Shown here: positions 10,554-21,230 of the stretch, in pieces
Layout of the letters: each line of letters opens with the position of its first letter
Position numbering within the stretch: position 1 is the first letter of the stretch
Origin: Combretum micranthum
Lineage: Eukaryota; Streptophyta; Magnoliopsida; Myrtales; Combretaceae
Length of the DNA: 64,000 nucleotides
Assembly: GCA_024138025.1 (NCBI GenBank)
Contig: JAMXBD010001196.1
Coordinates: 1 to 64,000, forward strand
Direction of reading: 5' to 3'
The notes under the pieces: model-generated
What the model was told of the DNA's origin: nothing
The model's input: the letters and a program-made list of their open reading frames with translations, nothing else
Databases searched by the model: none
Made by a program: the position numbers and the translations under genes

Positions 10554-12375
10554 CCCCCTCATACTTCCACTTCTTTCACACCTTTCTTCTACTAAAGTTA
10601 CTCTCTCAAATTTCTTCAAGAAATTTCTCTCAAGAAGTTCTCTCTAGTTTAGTTCCTTTAGGTAAATTTTCTTCAAGTTTTCTTTATGTTCATCTACTTA
10701 GTATGAGCTTAGTGTGTGTTTTCTAAACCATGAAGGTTAAAGAAAGCAACAATAGGTTCATACTTTGTTTTTGTTCATCATCAAATTCCTTTATGTTGCT
10801 TTTATGTTTATAACTATCTAATATATCTATATAGCTATATATATTATTTAGAGCATATAAGCTCATTGTTTTGCAATTTATTTACTTTCATGTTATTTTT
10901 AAGACTAGTCTTTCTAGTCTTAGACTTGTCCTCATCAAGTCAAAACATTTTCTTTTTCTTTTGGGACTAGTTTTTTCTTAGTCCCGGGATACCTTGATGA
11001 AGCTAAGGTTCCAATACTTGATTTATTTTCTTATTAGCTTATTTTTTCAAGTTATTATGTTTCTTTATGTTTTCGTAACTTTATGATTCATATTCATGCA
11101 TGAACATAATGGTTTTGTCTCAACAAAATAAAATGAGGAAATGTTTTCTTAAAATAAAGATTCTTTTCTAGAAATAAAAGTAGGAAGTAAACTTTTCTAA
11201 AAACTAAGAAGTCATCTTAAATAAACTTAGAGGAGTTCATAAGAAATTTTATAAACATACATGACAAAGAAAAGACTTTTTGAAGTAAACAAAGATTTTA
11301 CAATAACTTTACTTTTCTTCAAATGATAGAAATTCTTTTACAAGAAATCAAGAAATTATTTCTCTAAATGTAGAAGTGTTATTACTTTCAAAAAGTGTTG
11401 GAAGCTAAGCTTAGGAAATAAAAATCATTCCTTAGGAATTTAAGGAGATTATGAAAATAAAATTTAGGAAAAGAAAAGAAATACTCATTATAAATAACTT
11501 AAGATATTTTCAAAGCAAAATGAATATTTCAAAAGTTCTCAAGTTTCAAAATCTTTAAAGACTTTACTTTTTCATAATTTGAGACAACTTCATTAACTTC
11601 ATACATTTGTTATGAGTCAATAAATATATGAATATACATTCCAAAAGTTTTTACAAGCTATTATATTACTATCTCTTCAAAATGAGCTTTGGATAAAAGA
11701 AGGAAAACAAGTTTATAAAAATTCGTGGTGAATCTGTCCGCCACTTTTTGGAACCCAAACGACTTAGTTTGATGAAAATAAGTTTAGAAATAGATATCTT
11801 TTCGAATAGGTAGAAAACGGTATATTATACGCGAAATTCCGAGTTAAAATGAGCAAGTTATGGCCATTTTAAGTTGAAATTTCCTCTTATACGATTTTAC
11901 CGCGATTTTGAGAAAGATTTAGAATCTTCAAGAATAGAGATTTCATGAAAGACTCATTTTGGGTATTTCATCTTGTTTAGGTGGAGAAGGACCCGAGATC
12001 ACCTTTCCGGAAGATTACTTCGATTAGGATCTACCGACATGGAGTGAGTTAATCCTTTACTAAGTTACATTTCCTTGTTTTGTGCTTGTAAGTAGTAGCA
12101 CTAGCAATTAAGAAAAGATAAAATGAATAATTGTTGTGTGACTTGGAATTATGATTGATTGAATATAAGTTAAGAATATCGCAAGAAGGTTTGATAAATA
12201 AATTGTGATTCTTGTATTGATATGATGAAAATTGTGTTGATCGCCTTCAACTTAAACTAAATATTACTTGGTTAAATATATATTGAAATCAATTCATGCA
12301 TATCATACTTGTGAGTCACATTTGTTTCACTACTATTCTTCGTGTGGGGAAACGAGGAAATAGTAGTGGTGGCTG

Positions 12376-12460
12376 GTAGGAGCCGGAAAGTCTCAATGGG
12401 CCAATAGGAGCTAAAAAGTCTACAGGGCGAGCAGGAGCTGATAAATCTGCAAATATTGAT
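12376..12460 (+). repeat. Minisatellite, 27-28 bp unit, 3 copies, in LTR
   Basis: Three units each starting TAGGAGC or CAGGAGC and containing AAAGTCT or AAATCTG, at about 12377, 12405 and 12432. It lies just before the conserved GGATGGCGTAAAATCCATG stretch of the LTR. Confidence 0.75.
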
Positions 12461-12703
12461 GGTCATATGGGCTTGTAACCTCCCAACCCTCGACATGGAT
12501 GGCGTAAAATCCATGCTACACTTGATTTCCGGTTAATCATGTGTATTTTGTTTGTTCATATGATTGGTGCATTTCTCATATGCTTGATTAAATACTTGTT
12601 TGAATTATGGAAATGTCTTGTAGATGGAATTATCTCAGTAAGCTAGTTTTGCTTATACTCGTATAGTTTTTGTTACAGTACGATTACCTTTGGTTGGCCC
12701 CAA

Positions 12704-15700
12704 TGTAAGCCCGGAAAATTTCAATAAATAATTTTAAGATGAACTTTGAAAATAAACCCTAAAAATCACTCCAAATTAAAACTGAATTTCAACTAGTCTT
12801 AAATCACGAACGAATTCGAAAAATTTCCGAATCTTGGGGAAGATAAGAATTCTCAAAAACAAAGTAAGAACTCAACATATTACAATTCCAAGACCACTAC
12901 GTATGACAAATTCCATACGTGACTCCGATTTATAAAATCGGGTAATATAGATCCTAAAAACGAATTATTAAAAAGCAAATGACGATTAACTTTCAAAAAT
13001 GAAACCTAATTCAAAAATTCCGAAAATGTTAAAAGATAATAAATACCTACAAAAATAAAATTTAAAATAAACTTCTCAAATTAAATATGTTGTATGAACA
13101 TAAATATCAGTTTCCAAATTGGCAAAGGTCTAAACCAAAAAATCACCCGGAAACCCTAACCGGAATACAATAGTGTAAGTCCGGCAATCTAGCGCCTCTA
13201 ACCTTAAAGGCCGAGATATAGTCTAAATATGTAGAATAGCTCATAGTAATATGAGTTTGTTTAAAGATATCATATTGGTAAATTTTTGACCTATTTCGAA
13301 CCCGTTCAGATACAGACTTCCAAAAGCGTGTCCCGGGGCTCAAGATATCAAAAATATACCAATAGTATCGTTGGACTTGTAATTTCATAAGATTTCTAAA
13401 TATATCAGTTATATAATTTTTCGGGTTATAAAAGTTACAGTTATAACCTTTTTATCGTATTTCCATTATTACCGATAATTAGGGGGTCTTTCAGTACGAT
13501 CCTACTATTCATTTCATATTTTATTTTATTTTATTTTTATTTTTTTCTTGTAATATATACCCTAGCTTTGTAGTAATCGAATAAACTTCGAAAACCGGAG
13601 AATGAAACCCTATATCAGTCTAGTTCAAGCTTAGTGAGAGGAGCTTAGGAACCCTAGATCCGGCTTTCTTTCGATTTCATAATAAAAGAAGTTTTATAAA
13701 ATGAATGAATATGAATTATCATTCTAAAGTATATTTTAGACCTTTGAAAGTTTTAAATTCGGGAATTTTTCAATTCCGGGCCTTCCCGAGCCCAATTACG
13801 GAAAAGCGTGCCCCGAGACCACGAACTTAGAAAAATGTTCTGAAATATTCATTGGAACCGTAATTTTATAAGGATTCCAAAAATATCAATTTTATAATTT
13901 TTCGGGCTATAAAAATTACAGTTATAGCGTTTTCCCATGTTTTCGCTACAACCGGTAAAGTAGATGTCTTGTCTACTATTCACAAGTACAACCTACACTA
14001 CACACTACCCATACCCTATTCTTACATCCTTACAACTACTCATTTCAATTTTCTTTCCCAAGAATTTTTGTCTCTTAAATAATTATCACATTTATTACAT
14101 TTTAATTACTTAAATTACAAAATATCAAAATTCAAAACCCACACACACACACACAATGCTAAGGCCGGCCCCCTTCCCCTTTCCCTCTCTTTTTTTGTTT
14201 TTGATATTTTTATTCAATTATAAACCCTAATCTATTCATATATAAACATATTTTTCTCTCTCTCTCTTCATTTTCACTTGTTCAATTTTCTTTCAAAGAG
14301 AAAAACTCTCTTTCTTTCCCATTGATGCCGTGAGCCCTCCCCACTCACACTCACTCACACAAGTTCAAATCCTCTTCTTTTCTACTCCAAAACTCCATTG
14401 GTATGTTGATTTTAGGCTTTGTTCTTCCTAGATCTTGTAGTGGCAAAGCTAATTCTTGTGTGTTTTCACCTTTAATCCCAATGAGCTTATGCTAGGGACA
14501 TGAAAACACATGAACAAGGATCAAGCCATCACAAGACATGGATCTAATGTTTACATGAGTTTTTGTTAAGATATTATCTTGTTCATGCATGTAAAGTAGA
14601 GATCTTGCATATATATTGATGTTCATGCCATGAGATTAATGATTCATGCATCATATCTAGTAGATCTAATGTTTAGACACCCACATCTCCATCTACATGT
14701 ATGTTCATATAGTTATTTTGATTTTCATGCATTGATGATCCTAAAAATGTAGTCTTGTTTGTGTAAAGATATGTTAGATAGTAGATCTTCATATATAGAA
14801 GGCAAGAACATTGAAAAAGGAAAGGTTTTGTCAAATATGAATTGTTGGAAATTCGGATGAAATTAGAACCCTACTTTAAAAACCACCAAAACCATTTTGA
14901 AACTCATATTTCACATGAAAAATGAAGGATATGTGCAATAGGTATCTTGAAGAAATGATTTTCATAAGTTTAGAGGAGTTTAGGCATGAGGAAAATGTGA
15001 AACAAGTAGTGGAGTTAGAATGAAAAATATTGAGATGGTGATTAGAAGTAAAATTCGTAATTTAGGATGGTGCCTACATGAACACTTAGTATCTAAGCTT
15101 AGATGGCATGTTTTATGAGCTAAATGAAGTCTTTAGATAATAGATATATTGGAGCCTCAATTTTTGATGCATTAAACAAGTTTTCTCACAAGGAAAATGC
15201 AAGAAAACGAAAATTTCAAAATTCGGATTTTTATAAGTAGCTTATTTAAAAACATATTTGTTCAATGAAAAATGTGGATTTTTATGCATAAATGAAGGTC
15301 ATGACTAATATGGATGTTGGGAACTCATTTTTAATTAGGTGATAAGTAAATTCTAAGGATAAAATCATAAAAACATTAGGGGATGTAAGGTTGGTAATAA
15401 TACCTTTTTAAGGAATCATTAAGGAATTTCTTGTTAGGAATCCATAAGAGTCCATCATCAAAGATCATCAAAACCATGCATATATGGAGTTCGTTACATG
15501 ATATTCATGTTAGGAATTCATTCATATACCATTTATGCATGAATCATCAACTAGGAACATTTCTCATCAAAAGCAAAACAAATTTTCGGAATTGGAGGAT
15601 TCACGGAACAGATCTGATCCTACTGTTCCGTGACCTTAATGTTTTCAAAACTTGAAAATAATACTAGAAATAGATAGATCTTTCGAAGTAGATAGAAATC

Positions 15701-17002
15701 GATATATAATTTGCGAGATTCCGAGTTAAAATGACCAAGTTATGGCCGTTTTAAGTTGGAATTTCCGTTTAGGACGCGAATTACGAATTTGATAATTCGT
15801 ATGAAGTCGTTGGATTAGTTTGAGTTGAAATACTTATTAGAGTATTTCTTCCTTTTTAGGTGATCCCGAATTCGACGATTCCCTACCACTGTGTTATTTT
15901 TACTAGAAGACCGGTGATCCAATGGCCGAGTGAGTTTTCTCCTTGTTTTGTTACCTTGATTGTGCTTGTAGTTAGTTGCATTAGAATTATAGGAACAAGA
16001 TAAAAATCGATATGAATGGGGATGGGAGATATGATGAGACTGGGATGATTGTATGCCAAAGAAACTAAAGCATATCGAAACCACGATTTGAATGGATAAC
16101 TGCACCGTTCATATTAATTCTGTTATGTGTGTGATATTGATTGATCACTCTAAAGAATGTATAAATATTTTGACCTAAGCAAAAGTAAATTGATCATGCA
16201 TCGCATCGGACATATTGCATTTGGTAGCGTGCTACTCCTACGCAGGTCGATCGGTATGGTCCGAGGACTCGTTTGGATAATGAGACCCGGATCAGAGCTC
16301 ATTCATAGGAAACTAAGGCGCATTGGGGATGCATTCCATGTGTGAGCCTAGCCGAGGCGAGTGCTATGAGCCGAGGGCTTGGGGACTAGCAGCAGTCGCG
16401 TAGACTTCAATACCATCCCTAACCCAAGATACGGAGGGCGTAAAATCCGTTCTGTGTGTGGGTTCCGGACACCCATACATAATTGCTTGCTCACGTGTTT
16501 GTTCATGCATAGCATATGATTGATTAATACTTGCTTGTTATGGTATGGAATTAAGGGAATTCTCACTAAGTTAGTGTAGCTTATACCCCAATAGTTGTTT
16601 AAATGACAAGGTTATCGCAAGAATGCAAAGTGGGGACCGAGATGGTTGGACCGAACATGACTTCAGGAGTTCAGCAAAGAATAAATGTTTGAAGTTATCT
16701 GCTAGTTTATGATTTGCCTTGTAATAGTTCATGTAGGGAAGTTTGTGGATGAATGTAATTGAAGTTGAATGATTTATATATGAAGTATAATGATTTGTTT
16801 CTGGAGTATAGTGAATTGAAATTTCTTTACATTGTTACTCAAGTTATATAACATAAAATGTATCATTCCGATGTGTCTCCTCTATGTGTTAGACGCCTTG
16901 TACATAGTATGGAAGCCTCCGCATGACTTGGGTGGTCATTCTTAGGCTTTAATATTGTGTACGGCGGACTGCCACGTTTAGAGTACCCTTCAGGGCGTGA
17001 CA
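12704..17002 (+). mobile_element. Composite solo LTR (Tekay-like), TSD CCCAA
   Basis: Starts TGTAAGCCCGG at 12704 and ends GGGCGTGACA at 17002. It is flanked by CCCAA at 12699-12703 and 17003-17007, which is direct evidence for one insertion event into the older LTR. There is no internal coding region. The 5' part is unusual. After an extra 430 bp not present in the 9852 LTR, the usual LTR beginning appears at about 13131-13545 and then again from 13549 (TGTAATATATACCC...) to about 13990. Phrases such as AAAAGCGTGTCCCGG and TAATTTTTCGGG(C/T)TATAAAA occur in both. Either a second LTR inserted here and recombined with the first, or the U3 region duplicated. Total 4299 bp. Confidence 0.8.
15601..15633 (+). 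other. Perfect 11-bp inverted repeat in LTR
   Basis: TCACGGAACAG at 15601-15611 pairs with CTGTTCCGTGA at 15623-15633 around an 11-base loop. It lies about 65 bp before the block conserved in all Tekay-like LTRs here. Confidence 0.7.
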
Positions 17003-17633
17003 CCCAAGGAGCCCCGTATGCCAAGTACAAGTTTAAGCTACTAAGAGTTTTTGGGAGAAGCTTTATGTATTTAAGTTTTGAACATAGGCTTCTAGGAAAA
17101 TCTCTATAGTAGGCTTATGTTTATAGTTGTTATTATTTTGAAAGACTTCTAAAGCGGGGGAATGCCCTTAAGATGATGTAAGGATATTATTATGAAAATC
17201 TTAGGTTTATTTATGTAAGTTCTTTCTTGCTTTTATTATCTACTTAAATGTAATACCCCTGTGAGTCTCCTACTATCTTGGAAGCACGCCTTGCATGTGA
17301 TATCAAAGCTCTTGCATGACTAAGGTTGTCCTTCATTAGCTTTAATATTATATGCGGCGGACTGCCACGTTTAGGGTACCCTCCGGGCGTGATACTTAGA
17401 ATAATTAAATTATTCACAGATCCTATTATAAAGTAAACATGCAAACAATATAATAGAAATGTTTGTGAATTACAATATCCAGTAATTGGTCTAGAGCACA
17501 ATCACCAACAATCTCCCACTTGCACTAGGCTATATCATACATGTATCTAATACCCATTGACCTAGTATGATGATCATGCTTTTGCCTGTGCAAGAAGCTT
17601 GATAAGTGGATTAGTAATATTGTCGTTTGGTTG
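16527..17633 (+). repeat. Tandem duplication, copy 1 (about 1.1 kb)
   Basis: Matches 17634-18741 nearly base for base with a handful of short indels and substitutions. It contains the last part of the composite solo LTR with its TSD, the last 387 bp of the Tekay-like LTR, the start of copia A's 3' LTR, its purine tract and the last codons of copia pol. At the junction the sequence ATACTTG is shared by both breakpoints. Confidence 0.92.
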
Positions 17634-18502
17634 ATACTTGCTTGTTATGGTATGGAATTAAGGGAATTCTCACTAAGTTAGTGTAGCTTATACCCCAATA
17701 GTTGTTTAAATGAACAAGTTATCGCAAGAATGCAAAGTGGGGACCGAGATGGTTGGAGCCGAACATGACTTCAGGAGTTCAGCAAAGAATAGGAATGTTT
17801 GAAGTTATCTGCTAGTTTATGATTTGCCTTGTAATAGTTCATGTAGGGAAGTTTGTGGATGAATGTAATTGAAGTTGAATGATTTATATATGAAGTATAA
17901 TGATTTGTTTCTGGAGTATAGTGAATTGAAATTTCTTTACATTGTTACTCAAGTTATATTAACATAAAATGTATCATTCCGATGTGTCTCCTCTATGTGT
18001 TAGACGCCTTGTACATAGTATGGAAGCCTCCGCATGACTTGGGTGGTCATTCTTAGGCTTTAATATTGTGTACGGCGGACTGCCACGTTTAGAGTACCCT
18101 TCAGGGCGTGAACCCAAGGAGCCCCGTATGCCAAGTACAAGTTTAAGCTACTAAGAGTTTTTGGGAGAAGCTTTATGTATTTAAGTTTTGAACATAGGCT
18201 TCTAGGAAAATCTCTATAGTAGGCTTATGTTATAGTTGTTATTATTTTGAAAGACTTCTAAAGCGGGGGAATGCCCTTAAGATGATGTAAGGATATATTA
18301 TGAAAATCTTAGGTTTATTTATGTAAGTTCTTTCTTGCTTTTATTATCTACTTAAATGTAATACCCCTGTGAGTCTCCTACTATCTTGGAAGCACGCCTT
18401 GCATGTGATATCAAAGCTCTTGCATGACTAAGGTTGTCCTTCATTAGCTTTAATATTATATGCGGCAGACTGCCACGTTTAGGGTACCCTCCGGGCGTGA
18501 TA

Positions 18503-18618
18503 CTTAGAATAATTAAATTATTCACAGATCCTATTATAAAGTAAACATGCAAACAATATAATAGAAATGTTTGTGAATTACAATATCCAGTAATTGGTCT
18601 AGAGCACAATCACCAACA
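18503..18618 (-). mobile_element. Start of copia A 3' LTR
   Basis: On minus: TGTTGGTGATTGTGCTCTAG... matching the 5' LTR start at 38305-38190 (TGTTGGTGATTATGCCCTAG). It is truncated at 18503, where the Tekay-like LTR end abuts. The same fragment is present in the first duplication copy at 17395-17511. Confidence 0.85.
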
Positions 18619-18620
18619 AT

Positions 18621-18629
18621 CTCCCACTT
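18621..18629 (-). promoter_or_regulatory. Polypurine tract of copia A
   Basis: AAGTGGGAG on minus, directly before the LTR start. It is duplicated in the tandem copy near 17513-17522. Confidence 0.75.
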
Positions 18630-20540
18630 GCACTAGGCTATATCATACATGTATCTAATACCCATTGACCTAGTATGATGATCATGCTTTTGCCTGTGCA
18701 AGAAGCTTGATAAGTGGATTAGTAATATTGTCGTTTGGTTGATACTTTGCATATCTTCACAACATCTGATGCTGTTATACACTCGGTTTTTTCTTATAGA
18801 ATCTGCTACAAAATTCTGCTTTGAACTTTTCAAGCTTACTTACCTCCATTGAAAATAAGAATACATCCAGATTGTGATATAAAATCATCCTTGTCAGATT
18901 GGAAACTAGCATCCGTGTAACTATTTACAACTAGCTCGTCTTCCAATCCTCCATCTATCAAGAATGCATCTTTAGTTCTTCTTAAGTACCTAAGAATATT
19001 CTTGACTGTTGTTCAATGAGGTTCACTAGGATCTAACTGGCATTTACTGGTTATGCTTAAGGCATATGACACATCTGGTCGAATGCATAACATGGCATAC
19101 ATGATTGATCCAATAGCCGAATCATAAGAGTCTTACTCATGCGATCTTGCTCATCATTTGTCGTTGGACATTGAGTCTTGCTCAAATTTATATCAAGTGA
19201 AATTTGCAAGAATCCCCTTTTGGAAACTTGCATACTGAACCTATTCAGTACTTTGTCTATATATGCACTCTGACTTAAGCCAATAAGCTTTCTAGATCTA
19301 TCCCTATAGATCTTGATGCCTACGATATAGGTAGTCTTACCTAAGTCTTTCATTGAAAAACATTTTCCTAACCAAGCCTTGACATTCTACAAGGTAGGAA
19401 TGTCGTTCCTAATGAGTAATATGTCATTTACATATAGCATTAGAAAAACTACTACACTCCCACTAATTTTTCTTGTAAATATAAGGTTCATCTTCATTTT
19501 TTATGAAATCAAACTATTTGATCGCTTCATCAAAACGAAGGTTCTAACTCTGAGATGCATCTTTCAGTCCATAAAGGGATCTTTGAAGCTTGCAAACCTT
19601 CACAAAATCCTCAGGACGAACAAACCCTTCAGGTTGTGACATGTACACATCCTTAAGTAGGTTTCCATTAAGAAACGCTGTTCTGACATCCATTTGCCAA
19701 ATCTCATAATTTGGACCCAACATGGCCTCTTGATAGGTAGTGAGCTCATTTTGATCCATAAGCAGCACATCGCAACTATATGTAATGAGAAATCCATATC
19801 TCTCAAGTTGATGTCGCACTCTATCGGACCTATATGGGCCTTGTGTTATTGTGGAGGGTCAACAACTAACTATATATCTTGTTGACTTTCAACTGGCGAT
19901 GCAAGACTATTTTATGGATCTAGGACCACTTCGAGATATATTTTACTCCCACTGGTTCTTTTAGAGATAAACTCTTTTTCCTTAAAAGATACCATTCCAC
20001 GTAACAAACACTTTGTTCTCAAAGGGATTACAAAACAATAACTTTTGGTTTCTTTTAGATACCCCATAAAAAGTATTTACTTGACTTAGGTCCTAATTTG
20101 TCTAAGGCTTGACGTCTCACATAAGCCTCACAACCCCAAATCTTGAGGAAAGACAGACTAAGCCTTTTTCAATTTATATCTCATATGGTGTCTTTTCAAC
20201 CGCCTTAGAAGAAACACAATTTAACCTGAATGCAATTTTCTTTAGTGCATAGCCCCAAAAGGATGATGGAAGATCTATGTGACTCATCATAGATCGAACC
20301 ATGTCTAATAAGGTTCTATTCCTCCTTTTCAGATACACCATCCCATTGTGGTGTTTTGGGTAGAGTTTATTGTAAAATTATTCCACAATTTCTAAGATGG
20401 TCCTTAAATTCTTAGCTTACATAATCACCACATCGATTTGATCACAATACTTTGATTGTTTTGCCAAGCTGGTTTTGTACTTCATTCTGAAAATCTTTGA
20501 ACATGTTAAATGATTCAGATTTATGTCTCATTAAAAAGAC
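18630..20540 (-). pseudogene. Copia A pol 3' part: integrase end, reverse transcriptase, RNase H remnant
   Basis: On minus from 20540: integrase core end (HKSE...NEVQNQLGK, about 20515-20440) and a degraded stretch with several stops. RT follows with IWQMDVRTAFLNGNL and VYMSQPEGFV at 19600-19720, then VCKLQRSLYGLK at 19555-19600. The YVDD region is eroded (about 19410-19450). Next is DLGKTTYIVGIKIYRDRS...LSQSAYIDKVL (19230-19350). RNase H starts with a clear DASFQSD at about 18895-18915, but most of it is deleted. The end reads DNITNPLIKLLAQAKHDHH near 18680-18740, the usual last pol motif just before the purine tract. Non-functional. Confidence 0.82.
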
Positions 20541-21230
20541 ATATCTGTCACAACCCAACGGGTACCCTAAACGTGACAGCCCGCCATACTCAATAGTAAA
20601 GCTCAAGAATGACTACCTTAGTCACTCGAAAGCTTCCATATCGGTACAAGGCGTACATTCACAACAAAGGGAGACCGTTGAAGTAATCCATTTTAAGATA
20701 TTGACAGCGGAACATACAAAATCACACTTAATATATATTTCACTAAAATAAAAGTCTTATAGCTTCTACGGGGCATTCCCCCGATAATTTCATGATAACA
20801 TGGTTCTAAATATAACATAACTAAAGCTAGAAGATTTTAGAAGAAATCTATTCTATAACTTCAAAATAGAATTCCTCCAAAAGCTTCTCAAAATAAAGAT
20901 TCTACCCGGGTGGATCAAGGTGGTCTCGGGTGCAAAAGATAGTCCTGCAATATCAAAAGTCTATAGGAGTATAAACATGACTTGCTTAGTGAGATATTCC
21001 TTACGCAAAAGTACTCATAACAAGCAATCAACCAAGTTTATTAAACAAGCATATGAATGCAACAATCATATGATCAAACAGTACATACGACTATCCGGTT
21101 GCGTATGTGTGATGGATTTACCCCTCCATCAGTGGTTAGGAAATGCTTTGAACTGGGTCCCGAACGACCTCCTTAAAGTTTGTGCGCATCTTGGGTTCCA
21201 ACGAACCGTACTACTAGTCCCCAGGCTTTC

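Larger units (their letters stand above)
6667..17394 (+). mobile_element. Tekay/Del-like chromovirus (Ty3/gypsy), 5' part missing
   Basis: Internal region 6667-9851 plus a 3' LTR from 9852 that is split by another LTR and ends at 17394. The 5' LTR, gag and start of protease are to the left of the Athila insertion, outside the window. The domain order PR-RT-RH-INT-chromodomain, the chromodomain at the end of pol and the very long LTR (3.2 kb net) fit the Tekay/Del group. The right flank CTTAG (17395-17399) should be its TSD; the partner is not in the window. It is inserted in the 3' LTR of minus-strand copia A. Confidence 0.85.
9852..17394 (+). mobile_element. 3' LTR of Tekay-like element, split by a solo LTR
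   Basis: Begins TGTAAACCCCCGAAG after the purine tract, runs to 12703, is interrupted by 12704-17002, and resumes at 17008 to end ...CCGGGCGTGATA at 17394. Net length is about 3239 bp. Other copies end GGGCGTGACA, so the last bases carry a C-to-T change. Parts visible in order: U3 with TACCGGTA near 10248, pyrimidine-rich stretch, TATA box (10546-10553), a run of CTCAAG repeats (10610-10650), the conserved block at 11811-11875, a minisatellite (12376-12460), and the conserved 3' terminal region with CGGACTGCCACGTTTAGGG. Confidence 0.85.
17634..18741 (+). repeat. Tandem duplication, copy 2 (about 1.1 kb)
   Basis: Second copy of the preceding segment. It continues at its right edge into the intact copia A sequence (GATACTTTGCATATC). 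In copy 1 that position jumps back to CTTGTTATGGTATGG of the LTR. Confidence 0.92.

Noticed and set aside
12272..16566. Several short ORFs (12272-12514, 13143-13388, 15431-15655, 15815-16105, 16157-16345, 16348-16566)
   Set aside because: All lie within LTR sequence, differ between LTR copies and show no conserved reading frame.
17244..17501. 85-codon minus ORF, repeated almost identically at 18352-18609
   Set aside because: It lies across an LTR end and a copia LTR start and is repeated only because of the 1.1-kb tandem duplication; no protein family pattern.
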